Source of the DNA: Frankiaceae bacterium
GTDB lineage: Bacteria > Actinomycetota > Actinomycetes > BP-191
Length of the DNA stretch: 64,000 nt
Assembly (NCBI GenBank): GCA_035556555.1
Contig: DATMES010000002.1
Coordinates: 1-64,000, forward strand
Reading direction: 5' to 3'
Part shown: piece by piece, positions 1 to 8,211 of the stretch
How positions within the stretch are numbered: the first letter of the stretch is position 1
Layout of the letters: the number at the start of each line of letters is the position of its first letter
Position numbers and translations under genes: made by a program
Notes under the pieces: generated by a model
What the model saw: only the letters and a program-made list of their open reading frames with translations
Told to the model about the DNA's origin: nothing
Databases searched by the model: none

Positions 1-2
1 GC

Positions 3-431
3 CACCCGCACGCCGGGATCTACCTGAGCCAACCCGGCCTCGCGGTGGTGCTCGGCAGCCGGCTGCTCGGCGAGTTCGGCGACGACCCCGACCGTTACGC
101 CGACGCCAGGTCGCGGAAGAACTACGCCGGCACCAGCCCGATCACCCGCGCCTCCGGCAAGAAGGCCGTGGTGATCGCCCGCTACGCCCGCAACGAACGG
201 CTGGCCGACGCCGTGCAGCGCTGGGCGCAAGGCGCGATCGTCGCCTCGCCCGGCGCCCGCGCCTACTACGACGCCCTCCGAGCCCGCGGCACCGGCCACC
301 AAGCCGCTCTGCGGCAACTCGGCAACCGCCTCGTTGGCATCCTGCACGGCTGCCTCAAGACCGGCGCGCACTACGACGAGCACACCGCCTGGGCCCACCA
401 CACCGCGACGCCGGCAGCGCCCGCCGCTTGA
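3..431 (+). CDS. IS110-family transposase, C-terminal part (cut by window edge)
   Basis: The frame is open from the first bases and ends with TGA at 429-431, so the start lies outside the window. The visible ~142 residues match the C-terminal Transposase_20 half of IS110/IS116/IS902 enzymes: IYLSQPG, then FGDDPDRYADA, then KNYAGTSPITRASGKK, then a helical tail. IS110 enzymes pair an N-terminal RuvC-like DEDD domain with this C-terminal domain, which carries the catalytic serine region. The DEDD half is not visible, so I cannot say whether the element is active. It sits at the left border of the accessory region. Confidence 0.9.
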   Translation, partial: HPHAGIYLSQPGLAVVLGSRLLGEFGDDPDRYADARSRKNYAGTSPITRASGKKAVVIARYARNERLADAVQRWAQGAIVASPGARAYYDALRARGTGHQAALRQLGNRLVGILHGCLKTGAHYDEHTAWAHHTATPAAPAA

Positions 432-477
432 CCCCTAAGACCCAGGGATGTCTCTACGACCCCTCCGGCCAGGAAGA

Positions 478-504
478 GCGGGCAGGCAGGAACGGCCTGC
501 CCGC
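478..504. terminator. Hairpin downstream of the IS110 transposase
   Basis: A perfect 10-bp stem, GCGGGCAGGC (478-487) with GCCTGCCCGC (495-504), encloses a 7-nt loop. It lies 47 nt after the transposase stop and has no T-run. It could be a terminator or part of the right end of the IS element. Confidence 0.45.
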
Positions 505-542
505 TGAGCGCGCGGCCCGCGGCGCTCTTGCAATGCGACCTC

Positions 543-788
543 TCATGCGGAGCTGCTGCCCTCTACCCGACCCCCGACCGCGACGCTGATGTCGAAACCA
601 ACGTCAGTGGCCATACCTCCACCTCCGAGCGTCACTGCGAATCTTGCTGACACGGACCTAGCGATCTTCAGGACGACACGAGCGGTCTTGTTCCAGCGTG
701 CGCGGCCGGCGGGCACCAGCCATTTCGTCGGGAATCGAGTACAGGGCAGCAACTTGACCCGATCGTAGCTCAGCGAGTTGATCAACAA
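543..788 (-). CDS. Possible small hypothetical protein
   Basis: This 81-codon frame fills most of the otherwise empty stretch 432-849 between the transposase and the phospholipase-like gene. The product resembles no family I know. It has no signal peptide, and the sequence gives no strong Shine-Dalgarno for the ATG. The Gly-rich segment TLGGGGMATDVGF and the even composition make a remnant of a larger protein as likely as a real gene. Confidence 0.25.
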   Translation of the reverse strand: MLINSLSYDRVKLLPCTRFPTKWLVPAGRARWNKTARVVLKIARSVSARFAVTLGGGGMATDVGFDISVAVGGRVEGSSSA

Positions 789-849
789 TGGTGCGAAGCA
801 GCCGCCGTCCTAGCAGTTCCGTGACGTCTGCCTCCCGAGTGTGCGGGGG

Positions 850-2868
850 TCAGCGGGTTGTCGGCATGGGTTCGGGCGGTTCGGACGACCGCCACGCTGC
901 CAGCCGTTCCGCCACCTGCTCAGGGAGTGGCGCGGCCGCGACGTCATGCTCCGTCACATGGAACTCGCGCGCCTCGATCTCACGGGCACCGCGCTCTTCG
1001 AGCACGCGCATCACTTCGGGCGCCAACGCCTCCAGCACGTCGGGTAAGTCATCACCGATCGTGACCGTGCCAGGTTTCGGCGGGTGCGCCGGGTGCGGCG
1101 GCCGCTTGTCGAACGCGCCCGGCCCGGCGTCCTCGTCGGGCTCGGCGGGATAGTCCGGCGGCGGGACGTCGGGCAGGTCAGGCCCGCTGCGCGGCTCGGC
1201 GCGGTCGAGGACGAGATCCCAGAACGGTCGTGCCTGCGCCACGCGACGGCCTAGCTTCTTCTTCTGCCCCGGTGCGCCGAATAGGTCGAGCACCGTCGCG
1301 ATGATGCTCGTGTGGTCGTACGTGTCCGTTGGGGTGCGCGGGTCGATCCACGGCGAGACGACGACCGCGGGTACGCGCATCCCCAGGCGCTTGAAGTCGA
1401 ACGGCGCGTTGCGGTGCTCGATGAAGCGCGCGACCAGCCGGCGCGACCATGTCTGCGGGTGGCGCAGCGCTGGCACCCACGTCGGATGGACCGTCGCTGG
1501 TGGTGACGCCCGGTCGAAGAGCCCGCCGTGCTCGTCGAACGTGACGACGAACAGCGTCCGGCTGAACAGGTCGTCGGGTGCGTTCACGAGGGCGTCGTAG
1601 ATCCCCTGGACAAGCTCCTCGCCCCGCGCGAAGTCGGTCTTGCTGCCGCGCGTCCCGGTGTTGTTGCCAGGGTGGAGGCTGTTCGTATCACCGTGGAAGT
1701 GGCGCGGCTCGATGAACGTGTACAGCGGGAGATCAGCGACGGCGAGGTCGTCGTACAGCCGGTCCAGCCTTCGCCACTGATCGCTCCTGTCGCGCGTTAG
1801 GAGCTCCGTGAACACGACCGCCTGCGGCATGCCGTCGAAGTAGATCCGCCACGCCTCCCCGGGTGCGCGGCCGGCTTCGAGCATCTCGAACACCGTTTGC
1901 GCGCAATAGGCGCCAGGCTCGATGTCGACCGCCTGCTCGGACGTGCCCGCGTGGACGAAGTTGCGGTTCGGCCAGGTCGCCCCGGGTACCGACGAGTGCC
2001 ACGCCGTACAGGTCGCGTACGCCCGCGCCAGCGCGCCAAGCACGCGGACGCGATCGGGTGGCTGGCACTTCATCACGCCTTCCGCCTTACCGGCGGCGGC
2101 GGGCTCGCTCGCAAGCTGGGCGGCGAGCTTCATGCGCTCCTTGTTCCAGAACCACGCCGCGACCGCGGCTCCGGCCGCTGCGCCGACCGGGATCAGCCAG
2201 GGAGCCGGGAGCGGCGAGTCGATCGCAGCGAGGAGGACGCCCTCCGCAGTCATGCCGGTCAGTACGCCGCCGCCCACGATTGCTCCGAGCGTCTTGACCG
2301 GGCCGAACGCCTGGACCAGCGGGCGGCGCCACACCAGCCCGCCAAGTGCGGCGGTCGCAAGCACGACCCAGCTCGCCGCGGTCGTCGAGTCACCCTGCTG
2401 GACGTGGCGAACCACTGCCGATGCGGCCAGCCCCACGCCCGCGCCGATCCCCGCGGCGGCCATGGCTACCCGCCGCCAGTGGATGACCGGTCCGTCGCCG
2501 TGGACGATCTTCAGTCGTGCGGCCTCCGCGAAGCCGTCCATCGCGAACGTCCCCGCCTTGCGCGAACCCATCTGGCGTGTGGCCGAGATGTGCGAGTGCG
2601 GCGGGTCGTCCGGGAGGATGTGTCCGCCGCCGTTCGACGGAAGGAACGGCGGGCCGGTCTGGCCGGTGACGCGGTTCGGGTAGTAGGACTCGAGGAGCGG
2701 CGGTACGCACGGGATGCCGGCGTACGCGAACAGGTGGTCAAACGACCTGTTCTCCAGCATGAGCACGACAACGTGAGCGATCCGACCGCGCGCCTTACGC
2801 AGCCGCTCATCCTCGCGCTGCTGGTCCGCGCGCGAACGAGCTCGTATCCGGCTCAGCCTTCGCAGCAT
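850..2868 (-). CDS. Phospholipase C/acid-phosphatase-like phosphoesterase with inserted membrane segments
   Basis: The protein belongs to the phosphoesterase family of bacterial phospholipase C and AcpA (PF04185 type), which hydrolyses phosphate esters with bound metals. I chose ATG at 2868 because GGGGG lies 7 nt upstream; the frame is open to a GTG at 2994. Numbering from 2868: ENRSFDHLF at 39-47 supplies the nucleophile and metal ligands, WPNRNF follows near 300, TFDEHGGLFD is at 443-452, VVSPWI near 503-508 and YDHTS at 517-521. Between the first two motifs lie about 110 extra residues with four hydrophobic helices (about 134-152, 164-180, 191-216, 222-241). There is no N-terminal signal peptide, so these helices probably place the enzyme in the membrane. 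The C-terminus is Pro/Asp-rich. A piece of this gene recurs at 7464-7837. Confidence 0.8.
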   Translation of the reverse strand: MLRRLSRIRARSRADQQREDERLRKARGRIAHVVVLMLENRSFDHLFAYAGIPCVPPLLESYYPNRVTGQTGPPFLPSNGGGHILPDDPPHSHISATRQMGSRKAGTFAMDGFAEAARLKIVHGDGPVIHWRRVAMAAAGIGAGVGLAASAVVRHVQQGDSTTAASWVVLATAALGGLVWRRPLVQAFGPVKTLGAIVGGGVLTGMTAEGVLLAAIDSPLPAPWLIPVGAAAGAAVAAWFWNKERMKLAAQLASEPAAAGKAEGVMKCQPPDRVRVLGALARAYATCTAWHSSVPGATWPNRNFVHAGTSEQAVDIEPGAYCAQTVFEMLEAGRAPGEAWRIYFDGMPQAVVFTELLTRDRSDQWRRLDRLYDDLAVADLPLYTFIEPRHFHGDTNSLHPGNNTGTRGSKTDFARGEELVQGIYDALVNAPDDLFSRTLFVVTFDEHGGLFDRASPPATVHPTWVPALRHPQTWSRRLVARFIEHRNAPFDFKRLGMRVPAVVVSPWIDPRTPTDTYDHTSIIATVLDLFGAPGQKKKLGRRVAQARPFWDLVLDRAEPRSGPDLPDVPPPDYPAEPDEDAGPGAFDKRPPHPAHPPKPGTVTIGDDLPDVLEALAPEVMRVLEERGAREIEAREFHVTEHDVAAAPLPEQVAERLAAWRSSEPPEPMPTTR

Positions 2869-3120
2869 CGTGGCCCCCGTTGCCGGTCTCATGGCAACCC
2901 GATCACCGGTGGGCATCGCTGTCAATCGGCGATCGTCCGCCTTGCGATCGGTCATCCGGGACGCCGCTCGCGACGGCCCCAGATTTTGAGACACGCCCTA
3001 GGTGGATGAAGAGCGTCCCAGGCAGGCTTAAGTCGCTCTTGTAAGGAACACCTGCGCTCTCCGTGTAGTAAGTAACGCCCAAGATGCGGCGCTACGCCAC
3101 TACGCGCAAGGGGAAGTCCA

Positions 3121-3371
3121 TGAAGGTACGAAAGCTTGGCGCACTCGCCGCTGTGACGGCGGCCGTGCTCGCACCCATCGCTTCCGCGACGCCTGCTCAC
3201 GCCGGCGGGGTCGGATGCACCCTCAACTCGCCCTTTGTTCCTCCGGCAGAGACGGTGAACTGCTACACCGACACCGTCGGGGGCTGCCTCTTCTACTACG
3301 ACCCGGTGGAGGTCTTCCCGAATGGGACCGTATCGGAGACGGTGACCTACGCGTTCTGTACGGCCCTCTAA
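3121..3371 (+). CDS. Small Sec-exported Cys-containing protein
   Basis: The ATG at 3121 follows an AAGGGGAAG ribosome-binding site and opens with a classic signal peptide (MKVRKLGALAAV, hydrophobic core, cut after THAHA-like ATPAHA at about residue 28). The mature part is only ~55 residues with four cysteines (GCTL, VNCY, GGCLF, AFC), which suggests two disulfides in an exported peptide. No family was recognised. It is the first of a series of short exported proteins in the accessory region. An in-frame ATG upstream at 3084 has a worse context and would hide the signal peptide. Confidence 0.75.
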
Positions 3372-3377
3372 GTCCGA

Positions 3378-3415
3378 GAGCGTGCTCGCCGGGATCTGCT
3401 CCGGCGGGCACGCTC
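3378..3415 (+). terminator. Hairpin terminator after the small exported protein
   Basis: A 15-bp stem (3378-3392 with 3401-3415) has a single G:T-type mismatch and an 8-nt loop. It starts 7 nt after the stop codon of the gene ending at 3371 and is followed by a T-poor tail, as is common in actinobacteria. Confidence 0.75.
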
Positions 3416-3606
3416 CGGCTTGAGCATGCTGGAGCTCGTCCGGACGTCGACGAAGTCCGGAGAACCGCACCAGGCGCCCACAGTGTCGTCGTTTTAGGCG
3501 GAGGCTGCGGCGCGCTCGGGTCGCTCGGGCTCGGCGGCATGACGCCGCGCCATTGACGGAACCTCCATAGCATGTTCCGTGAACGGCAGGCGCGGGAGGT
3601 GGCAAA

Positions 3607-4695
3607 GTGGCGAGGGCGCGTCGGCAACACGTCGTGTCGCGCTTCTACCTGAATGGGTTCGCGAGTGACCGCGGGCTGTTACGCCGTGTAGCGCTCCCGG
3701 GCGATGTCACGCACTTGGTCAGCGTCAACGACGCCACCGTGATCAAGGACTTCTACAGTATTGAGCTCGGCGGTGAGTTGGACGACTACTTCGAGCAGCA
3801 GTTTGCGCGCGTGGAGCGCCGCGCCGCCGACGCGATGCGGTTAGCTCTTGCCGGATCGGAGTGGCCTTTGCCTCCTCGCGACAAGGCTGCATTGGCGTCG
3901 TGGATAGCCCTGCAACACCTTCGCGCCGAGTCAGTCCGCACGGGCCAACAGCAGATTCGGGCAGACACGATCCGGTTGCTAGTTGGCGCGAGCGGCAAGA
4001 AGGCGCTGCGCGGCCACATCGAGGCCGCCGAGGGTGCACCCATTAGTGAAGCGCGACTGGACGCCGAGTGGACCGACTTTGTCAAGCCGGGGGGACCGAC
4101 CTTGGAGCCCGATGCCGCGGATCATCTTCGGACAGTTGTGGAGATGCACGTGCCAACCGCCGAGATGCTCCGAGCGATGCAATGGTCTCTCGACATCTTC
4201 GAGCGGCGATCATTGATCACTTGCGACCATCCCGTCGTCCTTCTCCCGAACGAAGACCACCCACGGTGGATGGGCCTCGGGATATTCAATGCGGGAGGGT
4301 TTGCTATCGCACTGTCGCGCAGGCGCGCCCTTGTCATCGGTTCGTCGCCAGACCTGCCCGACCTACGCCTTCCAGGCACGACCAACATGGCACGGTCGAT
4401 CAACAGCCACATCGCTCGCAACGCGAGGCACTCGATCTACCACCACCCTGACGACGCCCACGTGGTCGCGGAGCTGACGCTGCCCGACCGCCGCACACGG
4501 GAGTTCGAGTCGAGCGGTGACGGCCTCATCCGCGAAGAAGGGCTGTTCGCTGGACTCTCTGAGTCGCAGCTGAAGGCGTTCAGCGGAATCAGCGGCGGGG
4601 ATGGGAAAGGGTTCACGCTGTCCGACCTGCCGTGGCCGGTGCCGGGGCGAGTCTTTTCTTGGACCGAACAGCCAGCCGCTGACGGTGACGGCTAG
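3607..4695 (+). CDS. DUF4238 domain-containing protein
   Basis: The 362-residue protein opens with RQHVVSRFYLNGFA, the hallmark of DUF4238 (PF14022), a family of mostly unknown function often found near mobile elements and in defence-like settings. Other landmarks are the family-typical helical middle (WIALQHLRAE), the ITCDHPVVL segment and the long C-terminal half. No signal peptide or membrane helix is visible, so it should be cytoplasmic. The start codon is GTG or ATG at 3607 after GGGAGGTGGCAAAG. It stands alone between exported-protein genes. No enzymatic function can be read from the sequence. Confidence 0.8.
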   Translation: MARARRQHVVSRFYLNGFASDRGLLRRVALPGDVTHLVSVNDATVIKDFYSIELGGELDDYFEQQFARVERRAADAMRLALAGSEWPLPPRDKAALASWIALQHLRAESVRTGQQQIRADTIRLLVGASGKKALRGHIEAAEGAPISEARLDAEWTDFVKPGGPTLEPDAADHLRTVVEMHVPTAEMLRAMQWSLDIFERRSLITCDHPVVLLPNEDHPRWMGLGIFNAGGFAIALSRRRALVIGSSPDLPDLRLPGTTNMARSINSHIARNARHSIYHHPDDAHVVAELTLPDRRTREFESSGDGLIREEGLFAGLSESQLKAFSGISGGDGKGFTLSDLPWPVPGRVFSWTEQPAADGDG

Positions 4696-4868
4696 CTGCT
4701 AGGCGCGCGTCCTGCGGCTCGGCGGGTCTCGGATGTGTCCTGCGTCGGTCCAGTGAAGAACGGCCGAGAGGTCGGTTCACCACTTGCCCGAAAACGGGCA
4801 TAGACCTACGTTTCGTGCGCTGCTAGCGTCCGAGCCTCAGAACCGCGGGACGGGGGACAGGGGACGTC

Positions 4869-4976
4869 ATGAGATTCCGGCTGTTACTCCTTCCCGCGTT
4901 CCCTGCGCTCGTCGGGTTCTTTGGCGGCCCTAGCGCAGGCGCGCCGGCCAATGTCATACACCCCCTGGTCGGCTGA
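4869..4976 (+). CDS. 35-residue hydrophobic leader-like peptide
   Basis: A short ORF starts at ATG 4869 after GGGGACAGGGGACGTC and encodes MRFRLLLLPAFPALVGFFGG plus 15 residues. It is a near-complete signal peptide with almost no mature part. Its stop TGA (4974-4976) overlaps the ATG of the next gene as TGATG, so translation of the exported protein that follows is probably coupled to it. It may be a genuine tiny gene or only a translational leader. Confidence 0.5.
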   Translation: MRFRLLLLPAFPALVGFFGGPSAGAPANVIHPLVG

Positions 4977-5764
4977 TGGCTCGGCGCCTCCTCGCGGTGC
5001 TGCTGGTCAGCCTGGTGAGCATCCCGGCGTCCGCCGCTACGGCCGCGCCGACATCGCGCACGCTGACTGTGCGCGGTGTGCCGAACGCGTATGCCGAGGT
5101 GATGTTCGCCGGCCGGGTGCGTTTCGAGACGGCGACGAAGTCGCGGCCCAGCTACGACGCGAAGGGGACGTACGCCGGTGCGTACGTCGAGCGGGTGCGC
5201 GGCGATGGCCCGGTGGCCGGAACTGTGCTGCTGCGCGCGATGCCGAGCCTGTCCGATGTCCCCTTTCCACTCGGGCCGCAAGGTTGGCTGCCGCCGGGGC
5301 GGTACCGGGTGCATCTGATCGGCGACGCTCCGACGACGGTCAAGATTCGGGTGGAAGGCTTACGGCGGAACCTGACTATCACCACGAAGACGCGCGCCAA
5401 CGTCGTGGCTAAGTGGATCAGCCGCGGGATGGCTGGAGTTGCTACGCCCGCGGACCGCACGATCGTGCCGTTCACTGTGCGAAGCAGGACGCTGACCGTC
5501 GTCGCGGAGGCGCACGAGAGCACCGGCTTCTACGGACAGCGCGACGTCTGCGTCCGCGAGCGCACGAACGGGCTGTCGCCATGCCTCGACGGGAACTCCG
5601 GGCACGCCCGGTACTCGGGCGTCTACCCGATCAGGTGGACCATGGGCGGCGCGGCGGCATACCACCCCGGCGCGCTTCCGCTAGGCGAGCTCGAAGCCGA
5701 GTTCCTCGATGTGGCCGTCGCGGTGCCGCACGGCCTGACGACCTTCGTCATGACTCTGAACTAG
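4976..5764 (+). CDS. Sec-exported protein of unknown function
   Basis: The 262-residue product starts with a signal peptide (MARRLLAVLLVSLVSIPASA, probable cut before ATAAPTSR) and then has beta-rich sequence with only two cysteines (DVC, SPC) near residue 190-205, likely forming one disulfide. No catalytic motif or family was recognised. The start overlaps the stop of a 35-residue leader ORF, which argues for coupled translation. A lone, apparently monocistronic exported protein within a run of such genes. Confidence 0.7.
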   Translation: MARRLLAVLLVSLVSIPASAATAAPTSRTLTVRGVPNAYAEVMFAGRVRFETATKSRPSYDAKGTYAGAYVERVRGDGPVAGTVLLRAMPSLSDVPFPLGPQGWLPPGRYRVHLIGDAPTTVKIRVEGLRRNLTITTKTRANVVAKWISRGMAGVATPADRTIVPFTVRSRTLTVVAEAHESTGFYGQRDVCVRERTNGLSPCLDGNSGHARYSGVYPIRWTMGGAAAYHPGALPLGELEAEFLDVAVAVPHGLTTFVMTLN

Positions 5765-5865
5765 TGATCGCGCCGGAGATTGCGGTACGGGACCGGTCCG
5801 GTCACACGCGGTTGTAGATATCTCAGGAGCGCCACAGCGGCGCCCTACTTCACAGGGGAGAACAC

Positions 5866-6258
5866 ATGAGGAAACGTCAACAACTGCTCGTCGCGTTCGC
5901 CGCGGGCATCACGCTCGCGGTGCCCGCGGCGCCCGCGCACGCGCTGCCGTACTGCGGCGGGACGTGGACGAACCACGCGCTCTGCAGCTTCGAGGCGCCG
6001 GCGGGCGCGTTCGCGTACAAGGGCACTGCCACGTCGGGCCCCGAGGGGCGCGGAGAGGTCAGCGTGCGAGTGTTCGTCGAGGTTGCCGGCATCCAGTACA
6101 CGGTCGGGAGCTGCGCGAACCGCGGCGCGATCCCCGTGACCTGTACCGGTGTCGTGGACTCGGATTTCGACGGCTTCCAGCACTACTGCGAGGTCTTCGG
6201 CTACAACGGCGGCACCTACCTCTGCGCCGACCCGCCGCCCCTGCCCTTGCCGCTCTAA
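5866..6258 (+). CDS. Small Cys-rich exported protein with C-terminal CADPP motif
   Basis: ATG 5866 follows CACAGGGGAGAACAC, a good ribosome-binding site. Residues 1-27 form a signal peptide ending PAHA. The mature part (~103 residues) has six cysteines (PYC, LCS, SCA, TCT, YCE, LCAD) and ends CADPPPLPLPL. The ending resembles those of the exported proteins at 8212-8721 (CNEPGLPTL) and 12124-12660 (CGDPPSLGLLG), so the three may be one divergent family. No known domain. The gene ends at a strong bidirectional terminator. Confidence 0.75.
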   Translation: MRKRQQLLVAFAAGITLAVPAAPAHALPYCGGTWTNHALCSFEAPAGAFAYKGTATSGPEGRGEVSVRVFVEVAGIQYTVGSCANRGAIPVTCTGVVDSDFDGFQHYCEVFGYNGGTYLCADPPPLPLPL

Positions 6259-6269
6259 CCTGAGGCGAC

Positions 6270-6309
6270 GTGACGCGTGGAGCTTCCGTGCGGCGGCTCC
6301 ACGCGTCAC
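6270..6309. terminator. Bidirectional terminator between convergent genes
   Basis: A perfect 14-bp stem, GTGACGCGTGGAGC (6270-6283) with GCTCCACGCGTCAC (6296-6309), has a 12-nt loop. It sits exactly between the ends of the genes at 5866-6258 (+) and 6317-6979 (-), so it can serve both. Confidence 0.9.
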
Positions 6310-6316
6310 TACTTAC

Positions 6317-6979
6317 TTACCGGATTGCGAACGTCGCGCTCCGCTGGAACGTCGTGTCGAGCATGAACGCGCACGGCGGCTGCTCCCCGCCAGGCTGTGA
6401 CTGCGCGCAGGCCGCCTGGTGCGCGACGTACACCTCGAAATGCAGGTTCGTCAGCGTTGTACCGACACCCACCTTCGTGTCCTTCGGGACAGCCGTCAGC
6501 GGGACGGTCCACGTGATCGTCGTGCCCTTGATCGCGGGTGCCTTGAGAGCCGTCCGCCGCAGCGAGCCACGGCACGTGTCGAACACGGCGGTTCGCGGCT
6601 GCACGATATTCGGAAGCGGACGCGTGTAGTGCTCAATGCCCACCACGCACTTCGGCCCCATCGCGAACACGCGATAGATGCCGGTCGCGTCCGCGGGCGC
6701 GACCGGCGCCGCAGTGAGCGTCATCGTCACGGTGAGGCCGGTGACCGTCGTAACGGTTCGGCGGCCGACTCGCTTCGTGGTCTTCGTCGTCGCAAAGCGC
6801 AGCGCGGTGACGTCGGCGTACGACTGACTTCCCGCTGGCGTCACGGTGTCCGGGTCGCCGGCCCAATACGCGCCGCCGTTGGCGTCGTTGGCTGGGTCGA
6901 CCACCTGAGCGCTCGGCGCGGCGCTAGACGGCGTCGCAAGCAAAGCGGCTCCTGCGGCTACGACGAGGAGTCTGCGCAC
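6317..6979 (-). CDS. Sec-exported protein of unknown function
   Basis: The chosen GTG start at 6979 is preceded by GGGGGAG at 8 nt spacing and gives a clean signal peptide (VRRLLVVAAGAALLATPSSA). A longer frame to 7042 lacks this context. The mature ~195 residues are beta-rich, beginning with QVVDPANDANG, a motif seen at the N-terminus of many exported actinobacterial proteins of unknown role. Cysteines at KCVVG, DTCRG, AACAQ and PPCAF could form two disulfides. No catalytic signature. It converges with the gene at 5866. Confidence 0.75.
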   Translation of the reverse strand: MRRLLVVAAGAALLATPSSAAPSAQVVDPANDANGGAYWAGDPDTVTPAGSQSYADVTALRFATTKTTKRVGRRTVTTVTGLTVTMTLTAAPVAPADATGIYRVFAMGPKCVVGIEHYTRPLPNIVQPRTAVFDTCRGSLRRTALKAPAIKGTTITWTVPLTAVPKDTKVGVGTTLTNLHFEVYVAHQAACAQSQPGGEQPPCAFMLDTTFQRSATFAIR

Positions 6980-7199
6980 AGTGCTTCTCCCCCGAGGCAA
7001 CGTCGGTACACGCTCCTCCCGAAGGCGATGTCGGGACGACACTTCGTCACCACGGCTGCCGTTCCTGCCTTCCGCAGTGACGGCCCGGAATGCTCGGGAT
7101 CGCGAGGAGGAGGCGAGCGTGCGCGAGCGTTAGCGGCTGCCGTACGCCCGATGTGGACGTGGTTAACTCGGTGGTCGGACTGTGCCGACCCGCGTAGTC

Positions 7200-7459
7200 C
7201 ACAGCCTCCGCGGGCCGCGTTCCCTTGCTGGCAGAGTGCTGGCAAACTAGACGTGTAACGCCGTTACGCGACGATACGACGGAGGACTCGACGCTGCACC
7301 TGACGTGCTCAGACGGCATCCGGCGACACCAGCCGGCACCGTCAGGAGCGCGCTTGTAATCGGCAGGTTCCCGGTTCGAGTCCGGGCGTCGGCTCTCAAA
7401 GCCGCAGGTCAGAGGCTTATGCCGCCTCTGGCCCGCGGCTCCAGGAGCCTCTCGTCTAA
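7200..7459. repeat. Att-like direct repeat, copy 1 (tRNA-Thr 3' part at 7353-7394)
   Basis: This block recurs at 9610-9820 and 12989-13245. It starts ACAGCCTCCGCG, runs through GCAGAGTGCTGGCAAACT, and ends with a segment readable as the 3' part of a tRNA-Thr(TGT): anticodon loop CTTGTAA (7353-7359), T-arm CCCGG-TTCGAGT-CCGGG and acceptor strand CGTCGGC plus T (to 7394). A small hairpin AGAGGC/GCCTCT follows near 7411-7428, like a tRNA terminator. No 5' half of the tRNA is present, so this is not a working tRNA. tRNA 3' ends are the usual attB of tyrosine-integrase elements. The block ends directly at the duplicated phospholipase fragment. Confidence 0.8.
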
Positions 7460-7777
7460 CACGGCCTTGCGCGAACCCATCTGGCGTGTGGCCGATATGT
7501 GCGAGTGCGGCGGGTCGTCCGGGAGGATGTGCCCGCCGCCGTTCGACGGAATGAGAGGCGGGCCGGTCTGGCCAGTGACGCGATTCGGGTAGTCGGTCTC
7601 GACGAGCAGCGGTACGCCCGGGATGCCGGCGTACGCGAACAGGTGGTCAAACGACCTGTTCTCCAGCATGAGCACGACAACGTGGGCGATCCGACCGCGC
7701 GCCTTACGCAGCCGCTCATCCTCGCGCTGCTGGTCCGCGCGCGAACGAGCTCGTATCCGGCTCAGCCTTCGCAGCAT
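7409..7777 (-). pseudogene. Truncated copy of the phospholipase-C-like gene (N-terminal part)
   Basis: Bases 7464-7837 repeat 2555-2928 over the same length of 374 nt; by eye about 17 positions differ. The copy keeps the start region (ATG equivalent at 7777 with the same GGGGG site), the ENRSFDHLF motif and the following ~60 residues, then breaks at the Gly-Ser-Arg-Lys-Ala point and runs 19 codons into repeat copy 1 before a stop at 7409. The membrane segments and the second metal motif are missing, so it cannot be a functional phosphoesterase. The duplicated block also covers ~60 nt upstream of the start. Confidence 0.85.
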
Positions 7778-7924
7778 CGTGGCCCCCGTTGCCGTTCTCA
7801 TGGCAACCCGATCACCGGTAGGCGTCGCTGTCAATCGTCCCAGGCCGGTTGAGTACCCCGACGAGGCGCTTCGCGATGGCGTGGTGGGTGAAGGTGGCGA
7901 TGCGCTCCATAGTTTCGGCGAGTT

Positions 7925-7975
7925 GCCATTACTCGCAGAGTGCTCGCAGTTCAGGCGTGCAACGCCACCACGCGC
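7925..7975. repeat. Degenerate fourth copy of the att-like repeat core
   Basis: The sequence around GCAGAGTGCTCGCAG and GTGCAACGCCACCACGCG aligns with GCAGAGTGCTGGCAAACT and GTGTAACGCCGCCACGCG of the three longer copies, with several changes and no tRNA-like tail. It lies in the gene-free stretch 7838-8211, which otherwise shows nothing I can name. Confidence 0.5.
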
Positions 7976-8211
7976 CGATGTTGCCGGCCGCGTCGGACCG
8001 CCGCGACCGCGCGAACGCAACGGGTCGGAAATCGCGATCGGAGCGCGCGGTCACCGGGGCTCAACGGGCCTGGTTATTGGGCAAAATGTCCGATACGTTG
8101 CGCTCGCTCGATGCACGCGTGAATCCGGCGTGCACCGGGTGCATGAACCACAGAGGGCCGCCGCATCCAATTGGGCGGTCGTTCGCACGCATCTTCGACT
8201 ACGGAGGACAC

